Part shown: positions 15,788 through 24,579 of the stretch, piece by piece | Position numbering within the stretch: the stretch's first letter is position 1 | How the letters are laid out: each line of letters begins with the position of its first letter | Origin: Acinetobacter calcoaceticus | GTDB taxonomy: Bacteria; Pseudomonadota; Gammaproteobacteria; Pseudomonadales; Moraxellaceae | Direction: 5' to 3' | DNA length: 64,000 nt | Assembly: GCF_004345325.1 (NCBI RefSeq) | Contig: NZ_SLVJ01000004.1 | Span: forward strand, 62,001 to 126,000 | Program-made: the position numbers and the translations under genes | Notes under the pieces: model-generated | The model's database searches: none | Told to the model about the DNA's origin: nothing | What the model saw: only the letters and a program-made list of their open reading frames with translations

Positions 15788-16507
15788 TTATATATTTGCG
15801 AGATCAATACCGATACGTGCTGCAACTTCTTCATAAGCTTCAACAACGTCGCCTAAACCTTGGCGGAAACGGTCTTTATCTAATTTTTTCTTGGTGTCTT
15901 TGTCCCATAGACGGCAGCCGTCTGGAGAGAACTCATCACCCAATACGATGCGATCATGGAATACACCAAATTCGAGTTTGAAATCAACCAAGATCATGTT
16001 GCCTTGATCAAACAATGCGCTGAGCACTTCGTTAACTTTATAGGTCAAGACTTTCATGTCTTCAAGTTGTGCAGCAGTCGCCCAACCCAAAGCAATCGCT
16101 TGTGATTCGTTAACCATTGGGTCGCCAAGTGCATCATCTTTAAAGAACAATTCAAATGTAGGTGGGGTAAGTTGTTTACCTTCTTCTACACCTAAGCGGC
16201 GGCACAATGAACCTGCAGCATAGTTACGAATTACGCATTCAACTGGGATCATATGCAGTTTTTTCACCAAAACTTCAGTAGGTGAAAGCAGTTTTTCAAA
16301 ATGTGTTTCCACACCCGCTGCAGCTAATTTTTCCATAATAAAGGCATTAAAACGGTTGTTTACCTTACCTTTACGATCTAGTTGTTCGATTTTTTCGCCA
16401 TTAAACGCAGAGGCATCATCACGAAAGACCAAGATAAGGTGATCTGCACTATCGGTCTCGTAAACGGATTTCGCTTTACCAGTATAGAGCAAGGTTTGTT
16501 TTAACAT
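15788..16507 (-). CDS. purC: Phosphoribosylaminoimidazole-succinocarboxamide synthase (SAICAR synthetase)
   Basis: A 239-residue enzyme of the ATP-dependent step that joins CAIR and aspartate in IMP synthesis. Family text includes [52 protein letters not shown] and LILVFRDD. Length is normal. It is the last gene after dapA and bamC on the same strand, but a hairpin with a U-run overlaps the bamC stop, so its expression may depend on readthrough or on its own promoter. Confidence 0.95.
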   Translation of the reverse strand: MLKQTLLYTGKAKSVYETDSADHLILVFRDDASAFNGEKIEQLDRKGKVNNRFNAFIMEKLAAAGVETHFEKLLSPTEVLVKKLHMIPVECVIRNYAAGSLCRRLGVEEGKQLTPPTFELFFKDDALGDPMVNESQAIALGWATAAQLEDMKVLTYKVNEVLSALFDQGNMILVDFKLEFGVFHDRIVLGDEFSPDGCRLWDKDTKKKLDKDRFRQGLGDVVEAYEEVAARIGIDLANI

Positions 16508-16522
16508 GGGGGACCCTTTTAC

Positions 16523-16550
16523 AAAAAAAAATTGCCTAGGAGGGCTAGGC
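16523..16550 (-). terminator. Intra-operon terminator/attenuator at the bamC stop codon
   Basis: On the minus strand GCCTAG..CTAGGC forms a 6-bp stem with a five-base loop (16534-16550), followed at once by AA and nine T. The bamC stop TAG (16545-16547) is inside the stem. The hairpin would end most dapA-bamC transcripts 16 bases before the purC start. Confidence 0.7.
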
Positions 16551-17153
16551 TGGCCAGTTTTGGTACATCAGGGATAATATTTCACTGGCAATGGCTTTGT
16601 CAGCAAAACTATTATCGGCATTGAATACTGCAATATTATTGCTAGAGCCGACAGAAGTGAGTCGAATTACATAGTTTTGATCGTTGGCTTTTAACGTCAC
16701 TTCAAAGGCGTTTTTACTTTGACCAACAACTTGGTAATTCAAGCTACTTAAGGTGGCGAGGGTATATTTCCAAATTGTAGCAGAATTGCCATCAATTTTA
16801 ATCAATGGATTGCCATTTCCATCAGTCAAAAGTTGTGGACGACCGATCGCAGTGTCAGTTGCGGCTAGTTCAGTCGCTGGATTCAGCATTTTCTCTTGTT
16901 CAGGGCGTGGCAGGTCATAACGATTACCTGCTGCATTGGCAAAATTAGGTGCATTTTGCAGGGCCAATGCTTCAACGGTTGGCGCTGGATACAATGGCGT
17001 TGCAGGTCTAACCATTGAACCTTCAGGATACTTAAGTGGCTCTAAAGTGGTTGTGTTTTTATAATTGAGAGAACCATTGCTGATTCCAATACTGTTACAA
17101 CCCGCCAAACTTAAGGCTGATAGGGCAAGAGTTAAACCTAAACGTAATTGCAT
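16545..17153 (-). CDS. bamC: BamC-like outer-membrane assembly lipoprotein
   Basis: A 202-residue lipoprotein with a lipobox LAGC (Cys19) after a signal peptide, and [17 protein letters not shown] in the N-terminal half. A compact C-terminal domain ([35 protein letters not shown]) resembles the helix-grip domain of BamC/NlpB. BamC is an accessory part of the BAM complex that inserts beta-barrel proteins. It is shorter than E. coli BamC (~340 residues), with only one clear domain. Position between dapA and purC supports the call, since nlpB also follows dapA in E. coli. It lies 15 bp after dapA. Confidence 0.75.
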   Translation of the reverse strand: MQLRLGLTLALSALSLAGCNSIGISNGSLNYKNTTTLEPLKYPEGSMVRPATPLYPAPTVEALALQNAPNFANAAGNRYDLPRPEQEKMLNPATELAATDTAIGRPQLLTDGNGNPLIKIDGNSATIWKYTLATLSSLNYQVVGQSKNAFEVTLKANDQNYVIRLTSVGSSNNIAVFNADNSFADKAIASEILSLMYQNWPA

Positions 17154-17168
17154 AATACTAAGCTCTGA

Positions 17169-18065
17169 TTAAAGGACACCTGCGGCTTTTAGTTCTTCGC
17201 GCAGCGGTGTGCGATATTGTTCTGCGAGTGGTGTTAATGGTAGACGAATGCCTGAACCAATTAATTCCATTTCATACAAGGCCCATTTCACTGGAATTGG
17301 GTTCGATTCACAAAACAGAATATTGTTTAGTTTTGAAACTTTATTGTTAATCTCTTCAGCCAATTGAAGATTTCCAGCAAGAGCTGCAGCGCAAATCTCA
17401 CTCATTAACTTGGGTGCAATGTTTGCAGTGACTGAAATGTTGCCTTTAGCGCCATGACCCATCAATTGCCAAGCAGTTGCATCATCACCAGAATAAACGG
17501 TCATGTCTTTGCCAACCAAACCTTGTAGCAAGGCTTGACCACGTGGCACATCACCTGTTGCATCTTTAATGCCGATAATGTTGGCAATATCAGCAAGACG
17601 AATAATGGTTTCATTTTGCATATCTACGCCAGTACGGCCGGGAACATTATATAAAACAATGGGTAGATCAACAGCTTCAGCGACTGCTTTGTAGTGCTGA
17701 AACAGACCTTCTTGGGTCGGTTTATTGTAATAAGGGGTCACTAAAAGTGCGGCATCGGCACCGAGTGCTTTGGCTTCTTTGGTGAGCTCAATGGCTTCAT
17801 GCGTTGAGTTTGCACCAGTTCCGGCAATAATCGGGATACGTTTATTGGCTACACGGATGATTTCTTTAATCACTTGGGTGTGTTCAGCCATGCTCAATGT
17901 TGATGCTTCGCCGGTAGTTCCGACAGCAACAATACTGTTCGTGCCATGTTCTATGTGCCACTCAACGAGCTTTTCGAGGCTCTTCCAATCTACACTGCCG
18001 TCTTCATGCATTGGGGTGACGATTGCGACAATTGAGCCTTGAATGGTCTGTGCTTGCTGAGTCAT
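17169..18065 (-). CDS. dapA: 4-hydroxy-tetrahydrodipicolinate synthase
   Basis: A 298-residue TIM-barrel enzyme that condenses pyruvate with aspartate semialdehyde, the first step committed to diaminopimelate and lysine. It shows GTTGEASTLSMAEHTQVI, the tyrosine motif VLYNVPGRTGVDM and the Schiff-base lysine motif IIGIKDATGDVPRG. Length is normal. It heads a minus-strand run with bamC and purC. No lysine riboswitch structure was seen upstream. Confidence 0.95.
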   Translation of the reverse strand: MTQQAQTIQGSIVAIVTPMHEDGSVDWKSLEKLVEWHIEHGTNSIVAVGTTGEASTLSMAEHTQVIKEIIRVANKRIPIIAGTGANSTHEAIELTKEAKALGADAALLVTPYYNKPTQEGLFQHYKAVAEAVDLPIVLYNVPGRTGVDMQNETIIRLADIANIIGIKDATGDVPRGQALLQGLVGKDMTVYSGDDATAWQLMGHGAKGNISVTANIAPKLMSEICAAALAGNLQLAEEINNKVSKLNNILFCESNPIPVKWALYEMELIGSGIRLPLTPLAEQYRTPLREELKAAGVL

Positions 18066-18415
18066 TTTAAGAAAAATCCTATTGGTCCATCCACTGAAAA
18101 TAGAAATAACACATAAGGGGATGGTGAGTCATTTTTTGATTTTAAGCAAAATCAATGCGATTGCAACGTTGAGTAATGCTTACCCAAATTATGACTGATT
18201 CAGCGGTGTAGAACAATATTAATTCTTCAAAGCATGGAAAAACTTTATAAAATGCCAAATTGAGCAGACCAGTTTATGGAAGCTGGCATCATACAGCCCT
18301 GACAAACTCGATCATTTAGACCGTTTAGGTCGAATTTGTGGTTGTGAAAATCTCATCGAAAATACTAGAATCAGAGCTTCAACTGATGAGTGCATGCTAA
18401 TAAGGGACAGTTAAA
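18066..18415. other. Gap between divergent dapA and pncA
   Basis: 350 bp without a credible gene. It must hold the promoters for dapA and pncA. A small inverted repeat GACCGTTTAGGTC lies near 18318. No riboswitch, repeat or RNA gene was recognised. Confidence 0.4.
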
Positions 18416-19051
18416 ATGATCACAACGCCGCAGTGTGCTTTAATCGTCGTAGATGTACAAAATGGTTTTACACCGGGCGGTCACTTGGCTGTTGCAGGTG
18501 CAGATCATATTATTCCTGTGATTAATCAATTGGCTTTATATTTTGACAATGTCATTCTGACCCAAGATTGGCATCCTGCAGATCACATTTCATTTGCTCA
18601 AAATCATCAGGGAAAACAACCTTTTGAAAGTATTAAACTCAGTTATGGCACACAGGTTTTATGGCCGAGTCATTGCGTGCAAGGTAGCTTAGATGCCGAA
18701 CTGCATCCCGATCTAGATATTCCGACGGCTCAACTGATTATTCGCAAAGGTTTTCATAAACATATAGATAGCTATTCGGCATTTATGGAAGCAGACCATC
18801 AAACTTCGACGGGCTTGGTGGGTTATCTCAATACACGTGGTATCAATCGCGTCTTTGTCGTCGGGATTGCGACGGATTTTTGCGTGGCATGGACAGCCAT
18901 AGATGCATGTAAACTGGGTTTTGAGTGCTATGTGATTGCGGATGCCACGAAGGCGATTGACCTCAACGGTTCCTTGCAACAGGCGTGGCAGGAGATGCTG
19001 GCACACGGGGTGAAGCAAATATATGCCCAAGATATTTTGTCACCTCGCTAA
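18416..19051 (+). CDS. pncA: Nicotinamidase
   Basis: A 211-residue isochorismatase-fold enzyme that hydrolyses nicotinamide to nicotinate for NAD salvage. The catalytic triad can be read as Asp13 (VVDVQNGFTPGG), Lys111 (IIRKGFHKHIDSYSAF) and Cys156 (GIATDFCVAWTAIDA). Metal-site residues appear in LTQDWHPADHISFAQNH. The start is an ATG with AGGGACAG upstream. The product feeds PncB, encoded at 29.8 kb. Confidence 0.93.
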   Translation: MITTPQCALIVVDVQNGFTPGGHLAVAGADHIIPVINQLALYFDNVILTQDWHPADHISFAQNHQGKQPFESIKLSYGTQVLWPSHCVQGSLDAELHPDLDIPTAQLIIRKGFHKHIDSYSAFMEADHQTSTGLVGYLNTRGINRVFVVGIATDFCVAWTAIDACKLGFECYVIADATKAIDLNGSLQQAWQEMLAHGVKQIYAQDILSPR

Positions 19052-19154
19052 GCGATAGCACATCAGGTAGACATGATTGAGCAGTTGTGATGCGGTGAAA
19101 AATAGATCTTTTGATCAATATTCAATGCCTTAAAAATATTCAGGGACAGGCAGT

Positions 19155-20144
19155 ATGTCAACTTTATTAAAACTCAATCAATGGATTCAAAAAACATTTG
19201 CCCTGTGGGTGATCTTGTTTGCGGGCATCTCGATGCTGGTGCCTGAAGCCTTTGTATGGCTCAAAGCCTATATTACTTTAATGCTTGGGATCATTATGTT
19301 TGGTATGGGCATGACCATGACCTTTACTGATTTTAAAAGTGTTTTACAAAACCCTAAGGCAGTGTTCATCGGTGTATTGGCACAATTTCTAGTGATGCCT
19401 GGATTGGCCTATCTGCTGTGCCAATTGTTTCAATTGCCTGCTGAGATTGCCATAGGGGTCATCTTGGTGGGATGTTGCCCGGGTGGAACGGCCTCCAATG
19501 TCATTACTTATATGGCCAAAGGCAATACCGCACTTTCAGTGGCCTGTACTTCAGTTTCAACTTTACTGGCGCCCTTACTTACGCCATTTATTTTTTATAT
19601 GCTTGCCAGTCAATGGATTGAGATTGATGCGGGTTCGATGTTTATCTCAATTTTACAAGTGGTGTTGGTGCCGATCGTGTTGGGCTTGTTGGTGCGGACA
19701 TTATTTAAGCAAAAAGCTGAACACTATGTGCAAGTCATGCCGTTATTGTCAGTGGTGGCAATCGTTGCCATTGTCGCGGCCATCATTGGTGCATCAAAGG
19801 CCGCAATCCTAGAACATGGACTGCTGATCTTGGGTGTGGTGATGTTGCACAATGCTTTGGGGTATTTACTTGGATTTTGGGCAGGGCATTTTTTCAGACT
19901 GGCCTATGCGGACAGTAAAGCGGTGGCGATTGAGGTCGGTATGCAGAATTCAGGTTTAGGTGTGGCCTTGGCCGCAGTGCATTTTGCCGCATCACCTGTA
20001 ACAGCCGTACCGAGTGCTATTTTTAGTTTATGGCACAATATTTCAGGTCCTGCATTGGCAACCTATTGGGCAGCCAAAGCTGAGAAAAACAAGCTGCAAC
20101 AGTCCGGTGTTGAGCAAGAAAATCGTGTGAATGAATCAGCCTAA
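19155..20144 (+). CDS. Bile acid:sodium symporter family (BASS) transporter
   Basis: A 329-residue membrane protein with about nine or ten segments. The family signature is clear in MLGIIMFGMGMTMTFTDF, VILVGCCPGGTASNVITYMA and EVGMQNSGLGVALAAVHFA. BASS proteins carry organic anions (bile acids, pantoate, keto acids) with sodium; the substrate here is unknown. It runs in the same direction as pncA, 103 bp apart, and converges on a DUF523 gene. Confidence 0.85.
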   Translation: MSTLLKLNQWIQKTFALWVILFAGISMLVPEAFVWLKAYITLMLGIIMFGMGMTMTFTDFKSVLQNPKAVFIGVLAQFLVMPGLAYLLCQLFQLPAEIAIGVILVGCCPGGTASNVITYMAKGNTALSVACTSVSTLLAPLLTPFIFYMLASQWIEIDAGSMFISILQVVLVPIVLGLLVRTLFKQKAEHYVQVMPLLSVVAIVAIVAAIIGASKAAILEHGLLILGVVMLHNALGYLLGFWAGHFFRLAYADSKAVAIEVGMQNSGLGVALAAVHFAASPVTAVPSAIFSLWHNISGPALATYWAAKAEKNKLQQSGVEQENRVNESA

Positions 20145-20184
20145 AACAGTGCCTGTCTTGAAGTGCAGTATGGAACAGTTGTCG

Positions 20185-20664
20185 TTAGGGTCTAAGCTCA
20201 AGTTGATTCAATTGCTGAAAAAACTGTTCCTCACTCATGACTTGAAAATGGTGGAGTTTGAGCAAGGCCGCTGTGACCCCATCACCATCACGTTGTGTGC
20301 CATCAAAAGTGCCAGCATAAATACGCCCTGATCCACAAGAGGGGCTATTGGCTTTGAGCACCACATACGTGACTCGAAAGCGTTGAGCCAATTGTAGGGT
20401 TTGGTGGGCACCAGCGATAAATTCAGCACTGACATCGAGACCAGTACAGTCGATGACTTTGGCCTGACCCAGCAATACATCTTTGCCTTCACCACCGACG
20501 ATCTCAGCCGCAGCGCGTGGAATACTCAAGCCACCGGCCACTTCAGGACAGATGCTGATTGCAAGTCGTTGTTGCAGGAGTTGCTTGAGTTTATCTGCTA
20601 AGCAGTTTTTGCCATCGTAGCGAACATTTTCTCCGACGAGGCAAGCGCTGATCAAGTATTTCAA
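20185..20664 (-). CDS. DUF523 family protein
   Basis: A 159-residue protein with the conserved cysteine-bearing segments ISACLVGENVRYDGKNC, ISICPEVAGGLSIPRAAAEI and VLKANSPSCGSGRIYAGTFDG. The pattern matches DUF523, whose role is not established. The conserved cysteines suggest a metal or Fe-S site, which is inference. It starts at an ATG and lies 76 bp after purK on the same strand. Confidence 0.8.
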   Translation of the reverse strand: MKYLISACLVGENVRYDGKNCLADKLKQLLQQRLAISICPEVAGGLSIPRAAAEIVGGEGKDVLLGQAKVIDCTGLDVSAEFIAGAHQTLQLAQRFRVTYVVLKANSPSCGSGRIYAGTFDGTQRDGDGVTAALLKLHHFQVMSEEQFFQQLNQLELRP

Positions 20665-20729
20665 AGCTGATGATCCATAACGCGTTGAGGTGATTTGTGC
20701 TGTGCGGGGTCAGTACTACAGTCAGTACT

Positions 20730-20756
20730 ACAGATTGAGCTTATAGCTCAATCTGT
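20730..20756 (-). other. Hairpin enclosing the purK stop codon
   Basis: ACAGATTGAGC (20730-20740) and GCTCAATCTGT (20746-20756) form a perfect 11-bp stem, with TATAA as the loop on the coding strand; the TAA there is the purK stop. There is no U-run. A direct repeat CAGTACTACAG lies next to it (20711-20732). Confidence 0.6.
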
Positions 20757-21868
20757 ATATCCGCATGAAGTGCCAAAGGTTCAGGTAAGATCTGGGCCAA
20801 TTGACGACAAAGCGTAGTGAGTTGCTCACTGTGCGTTGGCATCAAGGTAATATGACCGATTTTACGACCTTCACGTTCAGTCTTGTTATAGAGGTGCAGA
20901 TGTGCGCCCTCTAAGCCCAATACATCCGCTGTCCGTGGATGTTTGCCAATGATATTGACCATCACGGTAGGACGAATCAGCTCTGTAGAACCCAAAGGCA
21001 AACCTGCGACAGCACGGATATGGTTTTCAAATTGAGAACAAACCGCACCTTCAATGCTCCAATGCCCTGAGTTGTGCACACGAGGTGCCATTTCATTGGC
21101 AAACAGGCCTTGGTCCGTGACAAATAACTCTAGCGTGAGCACACCGACATAGTCTAGATGATTGAGTAGGCGGGTAATGTAGTCTTGAGCTAGAGGTTGC
21201 AGATCTGCACTGTTCGGCGCAGGGACGATCGAGTGCGATAGGATACCGTGGTGATGATGATTTTCAGCCAAAGGCCAAGTTTTGACATCACCATTTTGAC
21301 CACGGACTGCAATGATCGAGACTTCGCGAGAGAAATGCACAAAACTTTCTGCGATCAGACTTTTTGCCGGACCCAATTCTGCCCAAGCTTGGGCAATTTG
21401 CTCTGCTGAGCGCAATACAAATTGCCCTTTGCCGTCATAACCGCCAGTCGCAGTTTTAAGGACCAAGGGAAGACCTAAGTCTTGAACAGCGTGTTGCAGA
21501 CTTTCTAGCGAATCTACGCCACGATAAGGTGCAACAGGGATATCAAGCTGATCGAATAAGGCTTTTTCAGATAAACGGTGTTGTGCAATTGCTAAAGCTT
21601 GGCGTGGTGGAAACATGGCTTTGTGCTGAGTGAGCACATCGACATCTGCCAAAGGTGTGTTTTCAAACTCAAGGCTAAACACGTCTGCACTATTGAGAAA
21701 GTCGTGTATTGCATTGGCTGCCTGAGTAGAAATCACTTGACCCAATTGCGCTGCAGGACAGTCCACGTTGGCTTCTAAAAAAGTGCATTGAATGTTGAGG
21801 GGGAGTGCAGCTTGAGCCATCATACGGCCCAGTTGACCACCGCCAAATATACCAATGGTTTTATCCAT
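20741..21868 (-). CDS. purK: N5-carboxyaminoimidazole ribonucleotide synthase
   Basis: A 375-residue ATP-grasp enzyme that carboxylates AIR to N5-CAIR. It opens with IGIFGGGQLGRMMAQAALPL and has LPLVLKTATGGYDGKGQFVL, LAENHHHHGILSHSIVPAPN and FANEMAPRVHNSGHWSIEGA. Length is normal. It lies 12 bp after purE and forms an operon with it. Its stop codon is inside a perfect hairpin. Confidence 0.95.
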   Translation of the reverse strand: MDKTIGIFGGGQLGRMMAQAALPLNIQCTFLEANVDCPAAQLGQVISTQAANAIHDFLNSADVFSLEFENTPLADVDVLTQHKAMFPPRQALAIAQHRLSEKALFDQLDIPVAPYRGVDSLESLQHAVQDLGLPLVLKTATGGYDGKGQFVLRSAEQIAQAWAELGPAKSLIAESFVHFSREVSIIAVRGQNGDVKTWPLAENHHHHGILSHSIVPAPNSADLQPLAQDYITRLLNHLDYVGVLTLELFVTDQGLFANEMAPRVHNSGHWSIEGAVCSQFENHIRAVAGLPLGSTELIRPTVMVNIIGKHPRTADVLGLEGAHLHLYNKTEREGRKIGHITLMPTHSEQLTTLCRQLAQILPEPLALHADIQIEL

Positions 21869-21880
21869 GAGGTGGGTCCT

Positions 21881-22396
21881 TTACGCTTGACCAGGAATAT
21901 TTTTGCTTGCAACTTTCTCAGTTTGAGCAGCACGGAACGCAGCAACATTTTCGGCGATATTAGGGCGCGTCAAACCGAGGATTTGCGCCGCCATGATCGC
22001 AGCATTGGTGGCACCTGCAGGGCCAATCGCCAAGGTTCCAACGGCAATACCTGCGGGCATTTGCACGATGGACAATAAAGAATCTACCCCATTGAGGATC
22101 GATGATTTTACTGGTACACCGAGTACAGGTAGATCAGTCTTGGCGGCACACATGCCTGGTAAATGTGCAGCACCGCCTGCACCCGCGATAATTACTTGGA
22201 TACCACGATCACGTGCAGTTTCAGCATATTCAAATAGCCGATCTGGAGTGCGATGTGCGGAAACCACCTCTGCTTCAAAAGGGACGCCAAGTTGCTTGAG
22301 CATATTGGCAGTGTGTTCGAGAGTTGCCCAATCAGATTGAGAACCCATGATGATTCCAACGAGAGGTAGAGTGTCTGTTGCAGCGGCCGCATTCAT
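21881..22396 (-). CDS. purE: N5-CAIR mutase
   Basis: A 171-residue class I PurE that moves the carboxylate of N5-CAIR to give CAIR, the substrate of PurC. Signature segments are [39 protein letters not shown] and [19 protein letters not shown]. It is first in the purE-purK operon. The N-terminal Ala-rich lead is slightly longer than in E. coli. Confidence 0.95.
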   Translation of the reverse strand: MNAAAATDTLPLVGIIMGSQSDWATLEHTANMLKQLGVPFEAEVVSAHRTPDRLFEYAETARDRGIQVIIAGAGGAAHLPGMCAAKTDLPVLGVPVKSSILNGVDSLLSIVQMPAGIAVGTLAIGPAGATNAAIMAAQILGLTRPNIAENVAAFRAAQTEKVASKNIPGQA

Positions 22397-22580
22397 TGCT
22401 AATGTTCCAGTGACTAAAGTAAATAAAGATAAATCTCGACCAGAGCCAAGCTTTAGTTGAATCAGAAGCTCGTTATTATAGACTGAATTTTTCGCTCAAG
22501 AAAATTTAACCGAGGCTACATTTCAATATTTCTGTATTTAACTTGATTTTTTTACTGAACATAGCCGATGCGTGGATAAA

Positions 22581-22607
22581 AAAACGAGAAGTTGGACTTC
22601 TCGTTTT
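22581..22607 (-). terminator. Terminator of the OB-fold protein gene
   Basis: AAAACGAGAAGT and ACTTCTCGTTTT form a 12-bp stem with loop TGG. On the minus strand it is followed by a T-run, 38 bp after the stop of the YgiW-like gene. Confidence 0.8.
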
Positions 22608-22644
22608 GTGCAGATCATTTTTTAAATCCATCATATGGCCTAGA

Positions 22645-23010
22645 TTATGGCAGGATTTCGATTTTGACAGCGTCTAGATCAGTGGGTTTATAGCGATGGG
22701 TATCCACTTCGGCAATGATTTTGACTTTAGTACCGGGTTTTAATTGCGCTGGGTTGGCCAAGTCATCATCAATGTCAACAAAGATGCTGCCGGTACTGTC
22801 TTTGATTTCGTAGAATTCATTCTTGACCATACGCACAATCGTACCTGTGACGGTGATTGCAGTTTCATCTGCAAGCTTACTTGCGGCTAATATACTGACA
22901 GGGTTGTTTTGACCTGCTTGGATAATACGATGGTCATCACTTGCCCAGATCAGGGTGGTGGTCGAAATACTGAGGAGAATTAAAGGGACTAAAAATATTT
23001 TGTTTTTCAT
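22645..23010 (-). CDS. Periplasmic OB-fold (BOF) protein, YgiW/YdeI-like
   Basis: A 121-residue protein with a signal peptide (residues 1-~23, ending IWAS). The rest fits the bacterial OB-fold family: TVTGTIVRMVKNEFYEIKDS, TGSIFVDIDDDLANPAQLKP, GTKVKIIAEVDTHRYKPTDL. E. coli relatives YgiW and YdeI are linked to stress tolerance, probably as ligand binders in the periplasm. It is monocistronic, with its own terminator. Confidence 0.8.
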   Translation of the reverse strand: MKNKIFLVPLILLSISTTTLIWASDDHRIIQAGQNNPVSILAASKLADETAITVTGTIVRMVKNEFYEIKDSTGSIFVDIDDDLANPAQLKPGTKVKIIAEVDTHRYKPTDLDAVKIEILP

Positions 23011-23149
23011 ATTACAGCTCCAGAAAATCTAATTAATATAACCCGCTCATTAACGTTATGCATTAGTATCTTGTATCTATTGTTTAAACTGGCTACAGAA
23101 ACATTGATTATAAAATAGCGAGCTGAACTGTTATTTCCTTCAGGCATAA

Positions 23150-23178
23150 AAAAAGAGATTCATTATGAATCTCTTTTT
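23150..23178 (-). terminator. Terminator of the Smp-like gene
   Basis: AAAAAGAGATTCA and TGAATCTCTTTTT form a 13-bp stem with a three-base loop, T-run on both sides, 32 bp after the stop at 23210. Confidence 0.8.
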
Positions 23179-23209
23179 AGATACTCAAAATAAATGAGGA
23201 CGCTCGCTA

Positions 23210-24502
23210 TTAACCCGCTTTAGTCATGGTATTTTCTGCTGCACGATGTTCATTATCTTGTTTCTTGCCTTTGAGAATCTCAGTACGAATGCTTTGCGCC
23301 AAAGCTGCTGACTCCTGATCCATACCGTTAATCATAAAGGCATGTCGAGTTAGGATATTGGCGGGGTTTGGCATCACCACCAATTGATAACGTTCAGAGA
23401 TTAATTTGAGTAAATCATTGCTGAGATAGAGCGCCATTTCTTTGGCGATCAAATGATGGGCCAAGCGTTCTGCTGCCTGCTCAGCATTGAGTTGCATGGC
23501 TTCAACTGCAGTACTCACTGCACAGCGTGTTTGCAGTACAAAACGTTTGTCTTCACGATAACGTTTGTAGAGTACCTCAGACAGGAGTTGAAACACTGAA
23601 CCAATCATCAATAGACAAGGCGTGGCATTCTCATGCTGTGTGGCCATCTGAATGGTGGCGCCATGTTGATTAAAGGCCTGTGCCACAAGTACATCTTTAG
23701 CACTGAGTTTAAAATGCGCTGTACAACGTTCGATACTTTTATTCAGGAAAATCTGACATAAATTAAAATAAGGAACGGACACAGATTTATTGACCGTATT
23801 GATCAACTGTTTTGGATCGTAGTATTGAATGTTGAGCGCTAAAATAGTTTCTTCAGCACTAAAGTGTGTGACTGCGGGCTTAGGCTCAAATTTTTCTTTG
23901 ATTTGTTGTTGCACTTGGGCGATGGCAAGGGTTTTATTGGCTTTTTCAGTTTCAAGCGCTTCGGTCAATTGTTGAATTTCATGTTTCAAACGAGATTCGG
24001 TGTTGAGGCGAGTGAGATACTCACTGCGTGTTGGGCGAGCGATCGCACGATAAGCCAGCCACAATAAACCATGAATGAGTAATGACACTAAGATTGCCAA
24101 CCATTGGGTGCGTAAAATTTCACCAATGCTCGGTTGAATCAGAGTAATTTCAACGCTACCGACTTTCTTTTCATTCTGCAGTGCATCACGGACAAAGACT
24201 TCGCCTTGACGCGTTTTAGAAAGCCCGCCAGTCGCCAACACCTGTTTGCTTGAGTCGAGTATGCGTATAGATGACACACTTGGATTGGTCGCGTAGCGAT
24301 TGACCAACAGCGCCAACGACACGGTATTGGCAGGTTCAAGCTCTGCAACACTGTCTGCTACCAATTGACTGGTCATCAATTGACCTTGACTGGCACGGTT
24401 TTCGTTCAGCTGATATGTGGTCGCAACGACCATTAAACAGGTGTGTAGAGCAAAGCTGATAATGAGTAGGCTAGCAAATAGCCCTTGTCTAGGCGCATTC
24501 AA
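23210..24502 (-). CDS. Membrane protein, Smp/YtjB-like, opposite serB
   Basis: A 430-residue protein. A membrane segment at ~7-28, a periplasmic domain of ~100 residues (SVSSIRILDSSKQVLATGGL, KKVGSVEITLIQPSIGEILR) and a second segment at ~134-152 (WLAILVSLLIHGLLWLAY) are followed by a coiled-coil stretch and a ~250-residue cytoplasmic domain that I do not recognise. The N-terminal layout and the divergent position to serB resemble E. coli YtjB (Smp). It begins at a TTG with GGAAG six bases upstream; no ATG lies before the first membrane segment. The long cytoplasmic part is unlike YtjB and may be an output or regulatory domain. Confidence 0.6.
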   Translation of the reverse strand: MNAPRQGLFASLLIISFALHTCLMVVATTYQLNENRASQGQLMTSQLVADSVAELEPANTVSLALLVNRYATNPSVSSIRILDSSKQVLATGGLSKTRQGEVFVRDALQNEKKVGSVEITLIQPSIGEILRTQWLAILVSLLIHGLLWLAYRAIARPTRSEYLTRLNTESRLKHEIQQLTEALETEKANKTLAIAQVQQQIKEKFEPKPAVTHFSAEETILALNIQYYDPKQLINTVNKSVSVPYFNLCQIFLNKSIERCTAHFKLSAKDVLVAQAFNQHGATIQMATQHENATPCLLMIGSVFQLLSEVLYKRYREDKRFVLQTRCAVSTAVEAMQLNAEQAAERLAHHLIAKEMALYLSNDLLKLISERYQLVVMPNPANILTRHAFMINGMDQESAALAQSIRTEILKGKKQDNEHRAAENTMTKAG

Positions 24503-24579
24503 GTTAAACTTCCAAAGAAAATATATTGAATTTGGATTATGATTCTTGCAATAGACGTAGCTCAGACCCGAGTCAATTC

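Noticed and set aside
18066-18415. Lysine riboswitch upstream of dapA
   Set aside because: No multi-stem aptamer or terminator/antiterminator pair could be read in the gap on the dapA strand.
20131-20331. 66-residue plus-strand frame after the BASS transporter
   Set aside because: It overlaps the transporter end and is antisense to the DUF523 gene; no ribosome site or domain.
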